A DNA stretch of 64,000 nt. Origin: Erwinia piriflorinigrans CFBP 5888. GTDB taxonomy: Bacteria > Pseudomonadota > Gammaproteobacteria > Enterobacterales > Enterobacteriaceae. Made by a program: the position numbers and the translations under genes. Positions 21,066-30,273 of this stretch are shown here, in pieces. The notes beneath the pieces are model-generated. The model had not been told where the DNA came from and did no database searches. It saw only the letters and a program-made list of their open reading frames with translations. Location: positions 295,860 through 359,859 of the forward strand of contig NZ_CAHS01000013.1 in assembly GCF_001050515.1 (NCBI RefSeq), read 5' to 3'. Within the stretch, counting starts at the first letter, position 1; every line of letters begins with the position of its first letter.

Positions 21066-23006
21066 GTGAATATTCTGGGATTCTTTCAACGATTAGGGCG
21101 GTCATTACAGCTGCCGATAGCGGTACTGCCAGTGGCTGCGCTGATGCTGCGTTTTGGTCAGCCTGATTTACTCAATATGTCATTTATTGCTCAGGGCGGC
21201 GGAGCGATTTTCGACAATCTTCCGCTTATCTTTGCTATCGGGGTGGCCTCTACCTGGTCTAAAGATAACGCTGGGGCGGCCGCACTGGCTGGTGCAGTGG
21301 GTTACTTCATCATGACAAAAGCGATGGTGACGATCAGCCCGACAGTAAATATGGGCGTTTTAGCGGGAATTATTACCGGTCTGATTGCCGGTATGACCTA
21401 CAACCGTTGGGCTGATATTAAACTCCCTGATTTCCTCAGCTTCTTTGGTGGCAAACGTTTTGTGCCGATCGCGACCGGCTTCTTTTGTCTGGTGTTGGCT
21501 GCGGTATTCGGCTACGTCTGGCCTCCGGTGCAGGCCGCTATTCATGCCGGCGGTGAGTGGATTGTGTCAGAAGGTGCGCTGGGTGCCGGTATTTTCGGCC
21601 TGGTTAACCGTCTTCTGATCCCAACCGGACTGCATCAGGTATTAAATACGATTGCCTGGTTCCAGATTGGTGAGTTCACCAATGCTGCCGGTGCGGTATT
21701 CCACGGCGACATCAACCGCTTCTATGCCGGAGACGGTACGGCGGGGATGTTTATGTCTGGCTTCTTCCCGATCATGATGTTTGGTCTGCCGGGCGCAGCG
21801 CTGGCAATGTACCTGGCAGCACCTAAAGCACGCCGGTCGATGGTTGGTGGAATGCTGCTTTCCGTGGCGGTAACCGCGTTTCTGACCGGGGTAACCGAGC
21901 CGCTGGAATTCCTGTTTATGTTCCTGGCCCCGGCGCTATATTTAATCCATGCCCTGTTGACCGGCATCAGTCTGTTTGCGGCAACCGCGCTGGGCATTCA
22001 TGGCGGGTTCTCTTTCTCGGCAGGCGCGATTGATTACGCATTAATGTATAAGCTGCCTGCCGCGAGCCATAACGTCTGGCTTCTGCTGGTGATGGGCCTG
22101 ATTGCTTTCATGGTGTATTTCTTACTGTTTAGTGCGGTTATCCGTATCTTCAACCTGAAAACGCCGGGGCGTGACGATACTTCTGAACAGCAGACAAATA
22201 TGAAAGGTGTCAACAGTAATACCGAAGAAGGATTGGCCCAGCTTTCCCGCCAGTATATTGGGGCGGTAGGTGGTTCAGATAACCTCAACGTCATTGATGC
22301 CTGTATTACCCGCCTGCGTCTGTCTGTAAAAGACGCGTCACAAGTGGATGATGCCGCCTGCAAAAGGTTGGGAGCTTCAGGCGTGGTGAAGCTGAACAAG
22401 CAGACGATTCAGGTAATTGTTGGCGCGAAAGCCGAATCGATCGCCGAACAGATGAAAAAACTGATCGATCGGGGGCCTGTCGCAGCGACGAGTGGTACGG
22501 TTACCGCACAAGTAGCGCCACAGGCTGTACCCAATAGCGCCAAAGGCATCGTTGCGACCCTGGTGGCTCCGGTCAGCGGAACGGTGGTGGCTATCGATCG
22601 CGTGCCGGACGAAGCCTTTGCCAGTAAAGCTGTCGGCGATGGGTTGGCTATTCAGCCAACCAGCAGCACCGTTGTCGCGCCGGCAGCCGGCACCCTGGTG
22701 AAAATCTTCAATACCAACCATGCTTTCTGCCTGGAAACGGCTAAAGGGGTAGAAGTGGTGGTACACATGGGGCTGGATACCGTGGCGCTACAGGGTAAAG
22801 GATTCACTCGCCTGGCTGAAGAGGGGGCAGAGGTGGTGGCCGGACAACCGATACTGGAAATGGACCTCGCATTCCTTAATGAGCATGCGCGCTCAATGGT
22901 CAGTCCGGTCGTGGTCAGCAACATGGATGATTTTGCTGGTTTAACGCTGCTTGCCGGTGAAACGGTGGTAGCCGGTGAGACGCGTCTGTATGAAATTAAT
23001 GGCTAA
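21066..23006 (+). CDS. nagE: PTS N-acetylglucosamine transporter IICBA, NagE
   Basis: Inner-membrane permease that imports and phosphorylates GlcNAc to GlcNAc-6-P. It has 646 residues: IIC membrane domain (about 1-365), IIB domain with phospho-Cys413 (DACITRLRL), and IIA domain with phospho-His567 (VVVHMGLDTV). The start is GTG at 21066 (VNILGFFQRLGR), as the family N-terminus requires. It is divergent from nagB and followed by a strong terminator. Confidence 0.97.
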   Translation: MNILGFFQRLGRSLQLPIAVLPVAALMLRFGQPDLLNMSFIAQGGGAIFDNLPLIFAIGVASTWSKDNAGAAALAGAVGYFIMTKAMVTISPTVNMGVLAGIITGLIAGMTYNRWADIKLPDFLSFFGGKRFVPIATGFFCLVLAAVFGYVWPPVQAAIHAGGEWIVSEGALGAGIFGLVNRLLIPTGLHQVLNTIAWFQIGEFTNAAGAVFHGDINRFYAGDGTAGMFMSGFFPIMMFGLPGAALAMYLAAPKARRSMVGGMLLSVAVTAFLTGVTEPLEFLFMFLAPALYLIHALLTGISLFAATALGIHGGFSFSAGAIDYALMYKLPAASHNVWLLLVMGLIAFMVYFLLFSAVIRIFNLKTPGRDDTSEQQTNMKGVNSNTEEGLAQLSRQYIGAVGGSDNLNVIDACITRLRLSVKDASQVDDAACKRLGASGVVKLNKQTIQVIVGAKAESIAEQMKKLIDRGPVAATSGTVTAQVAPQAVPNSAKGIVATLVAPVSGTVVAIDRVPDEAFASKAVGDGLAIQPTSSTVVAPAAGTLVKIFNTNHAFCLETAKGVEVVVHMGLDTVALQGKGFTRLAEEGAEVVAGQPILEMDLAFLNEHARSMVSPVVVSNMDDFAGLTLLAGETVVAGETRLYEING

Positions 23007-23033
23007 GCCGCGCGGTTAAGGCGGTTGTTGCAG

Positions 23034-23061
23034 GGCGGGGAGCCATTCCCCGCCTTTTTTT
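23034..23061 (+). terminator. nagE intrinsic terminator
   Basis: GGCGGGGA (23034-23041), a five-base loop and TCCCCGCC (23047-23054), then seven T. Confidence 0.92.
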
Positions 23062-23163
23062 ATGAATTTCCCGCAACAAACGGTTGTTTCACTTTCTTGC
23101 TTGGTGGATCATACCCCGTTATTTCGACGCTAATTTATGCCATGCATTGTTGAGGAAATTGAG

Positions 23164-24831
23164 ATGAGTGAGGCTGAAGCCCGCCCAACTAACTTTATTC
23201 GTCAGATCATTGACGAAGACCTGGCGAACGGTAAGCACAGCACGGTGCACACCCGTTTCCCGCCTGAGCCAAACGGCTATCTGCATATTGGCCATGCCAA
23301 ATCGATTTGTCTGAATTTTGGTATTGCGCAAGACTACCAGGGAGAGTGTAATCTGCGTTTTGACGATACCAATCCGGTGAAAGAAGATCTGGAATTTGTT
23401 GAGTCAATTAAACGTGATGTGCAGTGGCTTGGCTTCCAGTGGAGCGGTGAAATACGGTACTCATCTGACTATTTTGAACAGTTGCACAACTATGCCGTTG
23501 AGCTGATCGGTAAAGGTCTGGCTTACGTAGACGAACTGTCACCTGAGCAGATCCGTGAATACCGTGGCAGCCTGACATCAGCAGGTAAAAACAGCCCGTA
23601 CCGCGACCGCAGCGTGGAAGAGAATCTTGAACTGTTCGCGAAAATGCGTAACGGTGAGTTTGCCGAAGGCACCGCCTGCCTGCGCGCCAAAATCGATATG
23701 GCTTCCCATTTTATCGTGCTGCGCGATCCGGTTATCTACCGTATCAAGTTTGCAGACCACCACCAGACCGGTAACAAGTGGTGCATCTATCCGATGTATG
23801 ACTTTACCCATTGCATATCCGATGCGCTTGAAGGGATCACGCACTCACTGTGTACCCTGGAGTTCCAGGATAATCGCCGTCTGTACGACTGGGTGCTGGA
23901 TAACATCACTATTCCGGTACACCCGCGCCAGTATGAGTTTTCACGCCTCAATCTTGAGTACGCCATCATGTCCAAGCGCAAGCTGAACCTGCTGGTGACG
24001 GAGAAGGTGGTGGAGGGGTGGGACGATCCGCGTATGCTCACCGTCTCCGGCCTGCGCCGCCGTGGCTACAGCGCAGGATCTCTTCGTGAGTTCTGCCGCC
24101 GTATTGGCGTGACAAAGCAGGACAACATCGTGGAGATGGCCGCGCTCGAAAGCTGTATTCGTGACGATCTCAACGAAAACGCACCTCGTGCGATGGCGGT
24201 TCTGGATGCGGTCAAAGTGGTGATTGAAAATCTGCCTGCTCATCATGAAGAGACGATTAGCATGCCGAATCATCCCAATAAGCCGGAGATGGGTATGCGC
24301 CAGGTACCGTTCAGCCGCGAGATTTATATCGATCGTGCCGACTTCCGCGAAGAAGCGAACAAGCACTATAAGCGTCTGGTATTGGGTAAAGAGGTGCGCT
24401 TACGTAATGCTTACGTTATTAAAGCCGAGCGGATAGCGAAGGATGAAGCGGGCAATATTACCTGCCTGTTCTGCTCTTGCGATATCGATACCCTGAGCAA
24501 AGACCCGGCCGATGGCCGCAAAGTGAAGGGCGTCATCCACTGGGTTTCAGCAGAACACGCGCTGCCGGCAGAATTTCGCCTGTACGATCGCTTGTTCAAC
24601 GTGCCTAACCCGGCGGCGGCGGAGGATTTCCTCACCACCATTAACCCTGACTCGCTGGTTATCCGCCAGGGCTTTGTTGAGCCAGGTATGCAACAAGCGC
24701 AGGCATCTGCTCCTTACCAGTTCGAGCGTGAAGGCTATTTCTGCGCTGACAGCGTTTATTCCAGCCCGACTAAGCTGGTATTTAACCGTACCGTGGGTCT
24801 GCGCGACACCTGGGCTAAAAACGGCGAATAA
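23164..24831 (+). CDS. glnS: glutamine--tRNA ligase
   Basis: Class I synthetase that charges the tRNA-Gln genes found at about 14 kb in this window. It has 555 residues from [14 protein letters not shown]; a nine-residue upstream extension is not supported by family length. The HIGH motif is [15 protein letters not shown] and the KMSKS-type motif is IMSKRKL. A terminator follows directly. Confidence 0.97.
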   Translation: MSEAEARPTNFIRQIIDEDLANGKHSTVHTRFPPEPNGYLHIGHAKSICLNFGIAQDYQGECNLRFDDTNPVKEDLEFVESIKRDVQWLGFQWSGEIRYSSDYFEQLHNYAVELIGKGLAYVDELSPEQIREYRGSLTSAGKNSPYRDRSVEENLELFAKMRNGEFAEGTACLRAKIDMASHFIVLRDPVIYRIKFADHHQTGNKWCIYPMYDFTHCISDALEGITHSLCTLEFQDNRRLYDWVLDNITIPVHPRQYEFSRLNLEYAIMSKRKLNLLVTEKVVEGWDDPRMLTVSGLRRRGYSAGSLREFCRRIGVTKQDNIVEMAALESCIRDDLNENAPRAMAVLDAVKVVIENLPAHHEETISMPNHPNKPEMGMRQVPFSREIYIDRADFREEANKHYKRLVLGKEVRLRNAYVIKAERIAKDEAGNITCLFCSCDIDTLSKDPADGRKVKGVIHWVSAEHALPAEFRLYDRLFNVPNPAAAEDFLTTINPDSLVIRQGFVEPGMQQAQASAPYQFEREGYFCADSVYSSPTKLVFNRTVGLRDTWAKNGE

Positions 24832-24850
24832 GTCGGATTTCATGTGTGAA

Positions 24851-24876
24851 AAGGGCGATGATTCGCCCTTTTTTTT
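24851..24876 (+). terminator. glnS intrinsic terminator
   Basis: AAGGGCGA (24851-24858), loop TGAT and TCGCCCTT (24863-24870), then a T run to 24876. Confidence 0.92.
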
Positions 24877-24945
24877 CGTTCATTGCTCATGGTGTCCTTG
24901 TGATTGATATCGTTGTCTTCACCGCTCCGGAATTAAGGATATGAC

Positions 24946-25335
24946 ATGTCAGAATTAACTGAACAAGCCAGTCACAGCGTTATCGTGCTGCATGAGATCA
25001 TTACCGATGTATTCAATGGCGACGGCAGTAAAATTCCGCAGCTGCTCGGTCATTTCGCGCCAGAATTCACCATGATTACCCCGGCCGGTAAAACGCTGTC
25101 GCTGGATGAGGTTGCCGCGTTGTTTACACGTTTGTCAGGAGAACGAAAGGGTGTGGTTATCACCATTGAGCGGTGCCAGCTTATCGCGCAGTTTGGCCAG
25201 CAGGCGGTCATTCAGTATCACGAGCTACAGCAGCAGGGGGATCATTGCACCGATCGTGTTTCCTTAGCGGTGATTGATTGCGCCTGCAATCCACCGCGCT
25301 GGCACTATTTACAAGAAACAATGGTTGTCAACTAA
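24946..25335 (+). CDS. small NTF2-like (DUF4440-type) protein
   Basis: A 129-residue soluble protein without signal peptide or membrane segment. The pattern LHEIITDVFNGDGSKIPQLLGHFAPEFTMITPAGKTLSLDEVAALF followed by alternating strands fits the NTF2-like/SnoaL cone fold, often found in small binding proteins or isomerases. AAGGAT lies upstream of the ATG. It sits alone between glnS and the permease gene. I do not recall a homologue at this position in E. coli; no function can be assigned. Confidence 0.6.
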   Translation: MSELTEQASHSVIVLHEIITDVFNGDGSKIPQLLGHFAPEFTMITPAGKTLSLDEVAALFTRLSGERKGVVITIERCQLIAQFGQQAVIQYHELQQQGDHCTDRVSLAVIDCACNPPRWHYLQETMVVN

Positions 25336-25451
25336 TTACTGTACTAGTTCGATGGTGTGATTGCAGGTAAACTGTGCGGCGTTAATGCCGTTTAGCCAGT
25401 GGAATATCCCGGCGAGGGCGTTTTTATTCTGTTTTTCGCTAAGGATTTGCT

Positions 25452-26696
25452 ATGGCTGCACCCGCTTCTGCTGCTCTCCCCTCCACGCTGTGGGGTACCC
25501 TAATTATCGGCGGCACCATTATTGGTGCCGGTATGTTTTCTCTGCCGGTGGTGATGTCCGGTGCCTGGTTTCTCTGGTCATCAATGATGTTAATCGTCAC
25601 CTGGTTTTGCATGTTGCTATCCGGGCTGCTCTATCTTGAAGCCAGCCTGCACTATCCTGCCGGAGCCAGTTTCAATACCGTCACTCGCGATCTGATGGGG
25701 CGCGGCTGGAATGCCTTTAATGGCCTTTCGGTGGTATTTGTCCTCAGCATCCTGACTTACGCCTATATCTCGGCCAGCGGTGCAATCATTCAACACAGTC
25801 TGAATCAGCTGAATGTGGGCATATCGGCGCGCGTCGCCGGGCTGTTATTCACGCTGTTTGTCGCGCTGTTTATCTGGCTGGGGACCGCCGTAGTGAGCCG
25901 TATGGCGCTAATTTTTCTTGGCGCAAAGGTGATCACTTTTCTGATGATTTTCGGCGGGCTGCTATGGCATATCCAGCCGGCCAATCTGCTGGACAGCGGC
26001 ACGGGTGAGAGTCACTACCTGCGCTATTTGTGGATAGTGGTGCCTTTTTGCCTTGCCTCTTTTGGTTACCACGGCAATATTGCCGGTCTGATCGGCTACT
26101 ATGGCAAAGATGCTGGTCGCATCAGTCGCTGCCTGCTCTATGGGACGTTGCTGGCGCTGGTGATTTACTTTGTCTGGATTATTGGCACGATGGGCAATAT
26201 TCCGCGTGCTGATTTTAAGGCGATTGCCGCGCAGGGCGGCAATATTGACGTGCTGGTCTCGGCCCTGTCAGGCGTGTTGCAGAGTCGTAATCTGAATCTG
26301 CTGCTGGACATTTTTTCTAATTTCGCCGTCGCCTGTTCATTTCTTGGCGTCAGCCTCGGCTTCTTTGATTATCTTGCTGATTTATTCCGCCTGGACAATT
26401 CAGCCACCGGGCGGCTGAAAACCACGGTTCTGACGTTTATCCTGCCGTTAACGGCTGCGATGATTTGGCCAAATGGTTTTCTGCTGGCAATCGGTTATGC
26501 CGGGCTGGCAGCAACGGTCTGGGCGGTGATCACTCCGGCACTGCTCGCCTTGCGGGCGCGTCAGCGCTTCGTCACGGCGTCATGGCGGGTAAGAGGTGGC
26601 GTGTTGCCTGTGGTGCTGGTACTGGTGTTCGGGGCCTTGAATGCGGTGGTATCAATACTGTCTTACGGCGGATGGTTACCGGTTTATACCCAGTAG
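25452..26696 (+). CDS. mtr: Mtr-type aromatic amino acid (tryptophan) permease
   Basis: Inner-membrane proton symporter of the HAAAP family (Mtr/TyrP/TnaB), 414 residues, the same length as E. coli Mtr. It begins with the family hallmark [23 protein letters not shown] and keeps [34 protein letters not shown] and [25 protein letters not shown]. The likeness to Mtr is clear, but substrate choice among Trp, Tyr and indole cannot be fixed from sequence. In E. coli mtr lies elsewhere on the chromosome. Confidence 0.85.
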   Translation: MAAPASAALPSTLWGTLIIGGTIIGAGMFSLPVVMSGAWFLWSSMMLIVTWFCMLLSGLLYLEASLHYPAGASFNTVTRDLMGRGWNAFNGLSVVFVLSILTYAYISASGAIIQHSLNQLNVGISARVAGLLFTLFVALFIWLGTAVVSRMALIFLGAKVITFLMIFGGLLWHIQPANLLDSGTGESHYLRYLWIVVPFCLASFGYHGNIAGLIGYYGKDAGRISRCLLYGTLLALVIYFVWIIGTMGNIPRADFKAIAAQGGNIDVLVSALSGVLQSRNLNLLLDIFSNFAVACSFLGVSLGFFDYLADLFRLDNSATGRLKTTVLTFILPLTAAMIWPNGFLLAIGYAGLAATVWAVITPALLALRARQRFVTASWRVRGGVLPVVLVLVFGALNAVVSILSYGGWLPVYTQ

Positions 26697-26701
26697 CAGG
26701 G

Positions 26702-26733
26702 AAAAAAAACGGTGGCACAGAGGCCACCGTTTT
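26702..26733. terminator. bidirectional terminator between mtr and fur
   Basis: AACGGTGGC (26708-26716), a six-base loop and GCCACCGTT (26723-26731), with an A run on the left and T on the right, serving the two convergent genes. Confidence 0.85.
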
Positions 26734-26750
26734 AACATTTGAAAGCACGA

Positions 26751-27194
26751 TCACTGGTCGTGAAGGGTCTCGTCTTCACGGCAGTCGCCCAAAGCACAGT
26801 GTCCATACAGATACAGGCTGTGGTTACTCAGTTTGATGCCGTGACGCTTGGCGATATCGCGCTGACGTGACTCAATGGATTCGTCACTAAATTCAATGAC
26901 CTTACCGCAATCCAGGCAGATCAGATGATCGTGATGCTTTTGCTGCGTCAATTCGAAAACGGATTTTCCGCCTTCGAAGTTGTGGCGGGTAACGATCCCC
27001 GCGTCGTCGAACTGGTTCAGCACGCGGTAAACCGTGGCCAGACCAATTTCTTCGCCCATGTCGATCAGACGTTTATATAAGTCTTCCGCACTGACGTGAT
27101 GGCCTTCGGGCTCCTGAAGCACTTCCAGAATTTTCAGTCGGGGAAGCGTGACTTTCAGGCCGGCCTTCTTTAATGCGGTGTTATTGTCAGTCAT
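26751..27194 (-). CDS. fur: ferric uptake regulator Fur
   Basis: Fe2+-dependent repressor of iron uptake genes. It has 147 residues: an N-terminal winged helix (about 1-80), then a dimerisation domain with H87/H88/H90, the structural zinc pair C93/C96 (CLDCG) and a second pair C133/C138 near the C-terminus. The start overlaps two short upstream frames, one of which corresponds to uof of E. coli. Confidence 0.97.
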   Translation of the reverse strand: MTDNNTALKKAGLKVTLPRLKILEVLQEPEGHHVSAEDLYKRLIDMGEEIGLATVYRVLNQFDDAGIVTRHNFEGGKSVFELTQQKHHDHLICLDCGKVIEFSDESIESRQRDIAKRHGIKLSNHSLYLYGHCALGDCREDETLHDQ

Positions 27195-27225
27195 GCGGAT
27201 TTTGTCCTGTTACTTTGCTCGTCAC
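27187..27225 (-). pseudogene. uof: remnant of uof, the fur upstream reading frame
   Basis: E. coli uof (28 codons) overlaps the start of fur, is translationally coupled to it and is the target of RyhB; as I recall it ends VTGQIPHD. Here the same frame reads GTG-TSKVTGQNPHD-stop, but a TAA lies directly before that GTG, so at most 12 residues could be made and no ribosome binding site is visible. A different 19-codon ATG frame (27250-27191, MFRALQPLSDEQ...) also overlaps the fur start through ATGA. Confidence 0.4.
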
Positions 27226-27485
27226 TTAGTGGCTGTAAAGCCCTGAACATCGGTCGACGCTAAAGCGGAATAAAAGTCAGTATAGAACTGATACGTCGAA
27301 ATGAAAACCAAAAGGGATGCCAGAAACCGCTGACAGAGGTAAGAATAAAATTCGTTACCTCCAAGGGAGTTAGCGCCCGGGTGGTGCAAAGTTAACATTT
27401 CGAACTGCCACTACCGATCTTTCATTAGCCGACTGGGTCGTCAAAAATGAGACGGGCGCTTAGAGAGCCGATAACCGATAAGGGT

Positions 27486-27515
27486 ATTATACCGTTTCGC
27501 AGGTGAAAGGTACAA
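27486..27515 (-). promoter_or_regulatory. candidate fur promoter
   Basis: Minus-strand TTGTAC (27515-27510), 18 bases, TATAAT (27491-27486). It lies about 290 bases upstream of fur and beyond the fldA stop. The rest of the 27251-27587 gap holds no gene that I can see. Confidence 0.5.
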
Positions 27516-27587
27516 ATTTGAATCTATTGCATCTATAGCAAAAACCGTGAAAGTGGTGTGAGTTAACCCCCCACCAGATCACACTGT

Positions 27588-28118
27588 TCAGGCTTCGATA
27601 ATCTCTTGCAGCTGAAGTTCATCAAAAATTTGTTTGACCCACAGATCAACGCGTTGGTTGGTGAGTTCTGGCTGTCTGTCTTCATCAATAGCCAGGCCGA
27701 GGAAGTGGTTTTCGTCCGCCATACCTTTTGATGCCTCAAAGGTGTAACCTTCTGTTGACCAGTGACCGACGATCACTGCACCTTTAGGCTCGATGATATC
27801 GCGAATGGTCCCCAATGCATCACAGAAGTACTCGGAATAGTCTTCCTGATCGCCGCAGCCAAACAGGGCAACCAGCTTACCGTTAAAATCGATTTCGGCA
27901 AGGGTAGGGAAAAAGTCATCCCAGTCGCACTGCGCTTCACCGTAATACCAGGTAGGGATGCCCAGCAGCAAAATATCAAAGGCTTCAAGATCTTCTTTGC
28001 TGCTTTTGGCAATATCATGAACTTCTGCAACGTCCTTACCCAGCTGTTTCTGGATCATCTTTGCAATGTTTTCTGTATTACCTGTGTCGCTGCCAAAGAA
28101 AATGCCGACAAGTGCCAT
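27588..28118 (-). CDS. fldA: flavodoxin 1
   Basis: FMN electron carrier for radical and reductive enzymes such as MiaB. It has 176 residues from MALVGIFFGSDTGNTENIAK, the E. coli length; a 43-residue upstream extension of the frame lacks family support. The phosphate-binding loop is SDTGNTE, and the FMN-stacking regions include PTWYYGEAQCDWDDFF and GCGDQEDYSEYFCDA. It is upstream of fur in the same direction. Confidence 0.97.
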   Translation of the reverse strand: MALVGIFFGSDTGNTENIAKMIQKQLGKDVAEVHDIAKSSKEDLEAFDILLLGIPTWYYGEAQCDWDDFFPTLAEIDFNGKLVALFGCGDQEDYSEYFCDALGTIRDIIEPKGAVIVGHWSTEGYTFEASKGMADENHFLGLAIDEDRQPELTNQRVDLWVKQIFDELQLQEIIEA

Positions 28119-28257
28119 GAGTTTAATAACCTCTTGAATCTTAATGATATGGTGACTGCTGAATGACAAGCAGATAGACGTAATGATAACAGACTGCCGC
28201 GGGCGGATAAATCTATAATACGGCAACATTTGTTGCTGAGTGCTCACCCGCTACCGT

Positions 28258-28539
28258 TCAGCTTTGGTGGCGCTGTAACTGATCAAGCAGCATCTCTTCA
28301 ATCAGTTCGCTGCGGCTCATGTTGCGTTCTTCAGCCAGCTGATTAAGCACTTCGACCGCTTCGCTGTTCATTTTTAGTTCGACACGCTTCAACCCGCGTA
28401 CTTTATCGCGTTTAAGCTGGTTGCGTTTATTGATACGCAGCTGTTGATCACGCGTGAGCGGATTCGTTTTAGGTCGTCCCGGGCGACGTTCATCTGCAAA
28501 CAGATCGAGCGTTGTGCGGTCGGTGTTCTCTTTTGCCAT
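28258..28539 (-). CDS. ybfE: LexA-regulated protein YbfE (CopG-like)
   Basis: A 93-residue basic protein, charged throughout (TNPLTRDQQLRINKRNQLKRDKVRGLKRVELKMNSEAVEVLNQLAEERNMSRSELIEEMLLDQLQ). The second half fits a ribbon-helix-helix fold, which suggests DNA binding. E. coli ybfE is in the SOS regulon; I did not find a convincing LexA box here by eye. It lies between fldA and ybfF, all reading leftward. Confidence 0.88.
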   Translation of the reverse strand: MAKENTDRTTLDLFADERRPGRPKTNPLTRDQQLRINKRNQLKRDKVRGLKRVELKMNSEAVEVLNQLAEERNMSRSELIEEMLLDQLQRHQS

Positions 28540-28688
28540 AGGAATCGTAATACTGAAAGGCTGGATTTCTGATGAATGAGTCCGTCATGCCGCCTGAAAA
28601 ATCAGCAGCGGCAAAATTTTAGCGCGCCATCATACCCCAGCGAAAGTGGTGACGACAATCATTTCACCGCAGCGGGAAATAATTGTTT

Positions 28689-29453
28689 TTACAGCGCAAA
28701 AAAGCGGCGAATTGCGCGCAAAACCGCATCAGGTTTTTCCGCATGAACCCAATGTCCGGCACCTGCAATCACATGCGCGCGTGCCTGTGGGAACTGCGCC
28801 AGCAGCTCGTCACGATATTCATCGTCCAGATAAGGTGATAATTCGCCACGAATAAACAGCACCGGATGGGGCCATGCTGGCTGCGCCCCCCAGCCGATAA
28901 GACGGTCGTAGCACTCCCAGAGCACCGGGACATTGAAGCGCCATTCGCCTTCATGAAATGATTTGAGGAGAAATTGAATAACGCCTTCTTCTGCGAGGGT
29001 TTCACGCATCAGCTTGGCGGCATCACTACGCCGGGTGATACCGGCGACCGTCACGGCCCGTAGCGCGGTAAATATTTGATCGTGATGACGAGTGCGGTAC
29101 GCAACGGGCGCAATATCGATCACAACCATGCCCGCCACGCGCTCGGGGGCCAGTGCTGCAAGCGTCATGGCGATCTTCCCGCCCATAGAATGACCGATCA
29201 CCCCGAAGCGTTCGACCTGTAGGCCGTCAAGCGTATCGAGGATATCCTGTGCCATCAGCGGATAATCCATTTCGGCTGCGCGCCCGGAAACGCCATGATT
29301 TCGCACATCAAGTTGGATCAAACGGCGATCGTCCTTCAATCCCCGCGCCAGCACGCCGAGATTATCCAGGCTGCCAAACAGGCCGTGAATAAGCACCAGC
29401 GGGAGATCGTTGGTCACAGTTTGTTCAGATTGCACGCGGAAATTCAAATTCAT
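28689..29453 (-). CDS. ybfF: alpha/beta-hydrolase esterase YbfF
   Basis: Cytoplasmic acyl-CoA/short-chain esterase family, 254 residues. The oxyanion region is LVLIHGLFGS, the nucleophile elbow GHSMGG carries the catalytic serine, and the catalytic histidine is in AGAGHWVHAEKP near the C-terminus. It is divergent from seqA, as in E. coli. The natural substrate is unknown. Confidence 0.95.
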   Translation of the reverse strand: MNLNFRVQSEQTVTNDLPLVLIHGLFGSLDNLGVLARGLKDDRRLIQLDVRNHGVSGRAAEMDYPLMAQDILDTLDGLQVERFGVIGHSMGGKIAMTLAALAPERVAGMVVIDIAPVAYRTRHHDQIFTALRAVTVAGITRRSDAAKLMRETLAEEGVIQFLLKSFHEGEWRFNVPVLWECYDRLIGWGAQPAWPHPVLFIRGELSPYLDDEYRDELLAQFPQARAHVIAGAGHWVHAEKPDAVLRAIRRFFAL

Positions 29454-29718
29454 AGCGAAGTTCTTACAGTTGAGAGGAGGGGTTAGGGTATCATGAATTC
29501 CACAATTTCTTCTGCTGGCAGAGGGAGTGCTTCCGGACTTTATTAAGGCATAATCTGACTTTTGCCGTTAAACGGGCCTGGCGCTACACTCTGGCAGTAT
29601 TTAACTTTATAGTCCTGATGTTGGAACAGGTTGGGCTGGCGCTCTCAATACGACGATGAGGCTCATGTTCGGCTCTGGCCACCCGGGTTCTGATAAGCAA
29701 AAACCGTATTGGATAAAG

Positions 29719-30249
29719 ATGAAAACGATAGAAGTCGACGAAGAGCTATACCGCTATATTGCCAGCCACACTCAGCATATTGGTGAAAGCGCATCGGATA
29801 TCTTGCGCCGGATGCTGAAGTTCACTGCGGGTCAAAGCGCCCCGCTGACAGCCGCAATATCTGCCACTTCACCGTCCGCTAAAGCGGAGGTGCGTCCGCA
29901 GAACCCTGTGCGCGCGGTGCGTGAGCTGTTGCTGTCTGATGAGTATGCCGAGCAAAAAAGAGCAGTGAACCGCTTCATGCTGATTTTATCGACTTTGTAC
30001 AGTCTGGATGCCAAAGCGTTTGGTGCAGCGACAGAGTCACTGCATGGACGTACCCGCGTTTACTTTGCGGGTAATCAGCAAACGCTGCTGGAGAGTGGTA
30101 CCCATACTAAGCCGCAGCATGTTCCCGGCACGCCGTACTGGGTGATCACCAATACAAATACCGATCGTAAACGCAGCATGGTGGAACACATCATGCAATC
30201 AATGCAGTTCCCGGCGGAACTGGCTGAAAAAGTTTGCGGTACCCTCTAA
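29719..30249 (+). CDS. seqA: replication initiation negative modulator SeqA
   Basis: Binds hemimethylated GATC sites and sequesters oriC after initiation. It has 176 residues from MKTIEVDEELYRYIASHTQ, slightly shorter than E. coli SeqA through a reduced linker. The N-terminal multimerisation helix is GESASDILRRMLKF; the C-terminal DNA-binding domain (about 65-176) contains SLHGRTRVYFAGNQQTLL and TNTDRKRSMVEHIM. A 21-residue upstream extension is rejected. It is 24 bases before pgm, as in E. coli. Confidence 0.96.
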   Translation: MKTIEVDEELYRYIASHTQHIGESASDILRRMLKFTAGQSAPLTAAISATSPSAKAEVRPQNPVRAVRELLLSDEYAEQKRAVNRFMLILSTLYSLDAKAFGAATESLHGRTRVYFAGNQQTLLESGTHTKPQHVPGTPYWVITNTNTDRKRSMVEHIMQSMQFPAELAEKVCGTL

Positions 30250-30273
30250 CTTTAGCGTCAGGGAGAAGCGCCA

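Noticed and set aside
28540..28688. LexA box upstream of ybfE
   Set aside because: CTG and CAG half sites are present but not at the ten-base spacing needed.
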